64,000 bases of DNA from Bacteroidales bacterium. GTDB lineage: Bacteria > Bacteroidota > Bacteroidia > Bacteroidales > Marinilabiliaceae. Shown in pieces: positions 62,834-64,000 of this stretch (within the stretch, counting starts at the first letter, position 1; each line of letters begins with the position of its first letter). Position numbers and translations under genes: made by a program. The stretch lies in contig JAKSLE010000012.1 of assembly GCA_024401365.1 (NCBI GenBank), positions 1-64,000 on the forward strand, in the 5' to 3' direction. The notes below the pieces were generated by a model, which was not told the DNA's origin, made no database searches, and saw only the letters and a list, made by a program, of their open reading frames with translations.

Positions 62834-64000
62834 TTACTCCATTATATATACACGTTTAACGCGGCGGCCTATACCAGTGAGGACCTCGTAGCAGATGGTA
62901 CCCATGAGGTCGGACATTTCCCATACAGGATTCTCGTCGCCGAACAATTGGACATCATCGCCCACCTTAGCCTCGGGGATTTTGGTTATATCCACCATAC
63001 ATATATCCATGCAGACATTGCCCACTATAGGAGCTTTTTTGCCACATATTATGACTTTGCCAACGCCATTGCTCAGGCGGCGGTCCAAGCCATCGGCGTA
63101 ACCGATAGGGACGACGGCGATACGAGACTCCTTTTTGAGGAGTGTTTTGCGGCCGTAGCCCACGGTAGTGCCAGCTGGTACGGTACGGATCTGAGAGATA
63201 TAAGACTTAAGCGTTGCTACGTTTCGGAGTTTAGAATTATCGACAGCAGATACGCCATAGAGTCCGATACCCAGTCGGACCATTTCCATTTGGTATTTAG
63301 TAAAACGCTCTATTCCTGCGCTATTCAATATGTGGCGGTCGAAATTGTATCCCAATCCATCGTGCAATTTCTGAGTAGCGGTCTCGAAAGAATGGATTTG
63401 TTCGAGGGTAAATCCATCGTGAACAGACTCATCAGAGCCCACGAGATGCGAGAATGCGGACGCTACGACGAGGTGGGGGCACTCCTTGAGGGCAGATATA
63501 AGATCATCCACCTCGTGGAGGTCGAATCCCGATCGGGTCATACCAGTATTCAGTTTGATATGGATAGGAGCCTGTTCGATGCCCAGACGTTCAGCCTCGT
63601 TGTTGTACATACGGAGGGTATCGAAGGTAGACAATTCAGGTTCCAGATTATCGCGGAGCATTACCTCGTAGGAATGCCATTCGGGGTTCATTACGATTAT
63701 AGGGAGACGGATACCCGACAAGCGGAGTTCGTGACCCTCGTCGGCGAAAGCCACGCCAAAGGCGTCGACGCCCTGAGCCTCGAGGTGGCGAGCTATTTCG
63801 AAAGAACCTGTGCCGTAGGAGAAAGCCTTGACCATAGCCAAGAGTTTGGTACCCGGTTTTAGCAGATTACGGAAGTAAGCCACGTTGTGAGCCAAGGCGT
63901 TGAGGTTGATCTCCATCTGGGTACGATTGCGGTGAGTCTCCAGGTGGTCGGCAATACGTTCGAAGCCGAAAGCGCGAGAACCCTTGAGCAAGATAGCCTC
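62834..64000 (-). CDS. alr: MurF-Alr fusion, alanine racemase half (5' part outside window)
   Basis: The visible 388 residues are an alanine racemase (PLP-dependent L/D-alanine interconversion for peptidoglycan). The PLP lysine is in LLAMVKAFSYGTG, the catalytic-type Tyr in GTTVGYGRKTLL, with PIGYADGLDRR and GNVCMDICMVDI following. The frame stays open to the window edge, and the first residues (EAILLKGSRAFGFERIA) are the conserved end of MurF. Bacteroidetes commonly fuse MurF to Alr, so this is the C-terminal half of such a bifunctional protein and not a free racemase beginning at an internal TTG near 63991. Confidence 0.9.
   Translation of the reverse strand, partial: EAILLKGSRAFGFERIADHLETHRNRTQMEINLNALAHNVAYFRNLLKPGTKLLAMVKAFSYGTGSFEIARHLEAQGVDAFGVAFADEGHELRLSGIRLPIIVMNPEWHSYEVMLRDNLEPELSTFDTLRMYNNEAERLGIEQAPIHIKLNTGMTRSGFDLHEVDDLISALKECPHLVVASAFSHLVGSDESVHDGFTLEQIHSFETATQKLHDGLGYNFDRHILNSAGIERFTKYQMEMVRLGIGLYGVSAVDNSKLRNVATLKSYISQIRTVPAGTTVGYGRKTLLKKESRIAVVPIGYADGLDRRLSNGVGKVIICGKKAPIVGNVCMDICMVDITKIPEAKVGDDVQLFGDENPVWEMSDLMGTICYEVLTGIGRRVKRVYIME

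Noticed and set aside
62948..63862. A 304-codon open frame opposite the alanine racemase
   Set aside because: Antisense shadow of a well-supported gene; no family features.

Overview
The window reads as a chromosomal piece of a Bacteroidales bacterium, probably an uncultured gut or rumen lineage. The evidence is a SusC/SusD pair with surface lipoproteins, a class III fructose-bisphosphatase, the MurF-Alr fusion type, lipoprotein signals with acidic residues after the cysteine, few Shine-Dalgarno sequences, and about sixteen promoters close to the Bacteroidetes -7 consensus TAnnTTTG. No rRNA, tRNA, CRISPR array, integrase or transposase was recognised.

Layout. (1) 1-12470: a truncated LytTR response regulator, then a glycan-utilisation cluster: GH3 glycosidase with a PA14 insert, duplicated glycan-binding-type lipoprotein, SusC, SusD and a GH43 arabinanase-like surface lipoprotein. 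Arabinan or arabinose-decorated hemicellulose is the likeliest substrate. (2) 12558-16066: a PfkB sugar kinase, then an NtrC-type sigma-54 activator and a soluble NtrB-type histidine kinase. (3) 16173-30510: a TonB receptor, carB, miaB, an Omp85-type barrel, an orphan MacB/FtsX permease, a type-B carboxylesterase and a small leucine-rich-repeat protein. (4) 30511-31598: a 1.1 kb gene-poor stretch full of repeats. (5) 31599-39194: a MATE exporter divergent from a complete TolC / adaptor / ABC ATPase / FtsX-permease operon. (6) 39200-48976: housekeeping genes (membrane protein-dnaN; fbp; amn-holA-mutS-CDF). (7) 49015-53448: signalling genes (TPR-SpoIIE phosphatase, ArgR, a methyl-accepting receptor). 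(8) 53510-64000: methyltransferase, asnA, CPBP protease, DUF486, proS, recQ, FAD oxidoreductase, recX and the Alr half of MurF-Alr.

The most interesting signal is regulatory. Two distant loci, upstream of the orphan FtsX permease (25317-25444) and of the TolC operon (33124-33252), carry the same composite element. Each has three 14-bp palindromes of the form GTGCGnnnnCGCAC with identical 9- and 4-nt spacers, then 57 or 58 nt of unrelated DNA, then TGGCATA-N4-TTGAC, a sigma-54-like -24/-12 element. The window also encodes a sigma-54 activator with GAFTGA and its kinase. I infer one sigma-54 regulon in which this two-component system controls a MacB-type export machine and a second permease through conserved enhancers.

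Other structure not explained by genes: a five-copy intergenic repeat ending in TTGCTCGCAGTTTTTTT (3.6, 19.3 and three in tandem at 55.6 kb); GTAGAGACG hairpins flanking the LRR gene; an exact 11-bp four-copy direct repeat upstream of recQ; and short tandem repeats at 30.75 kb.
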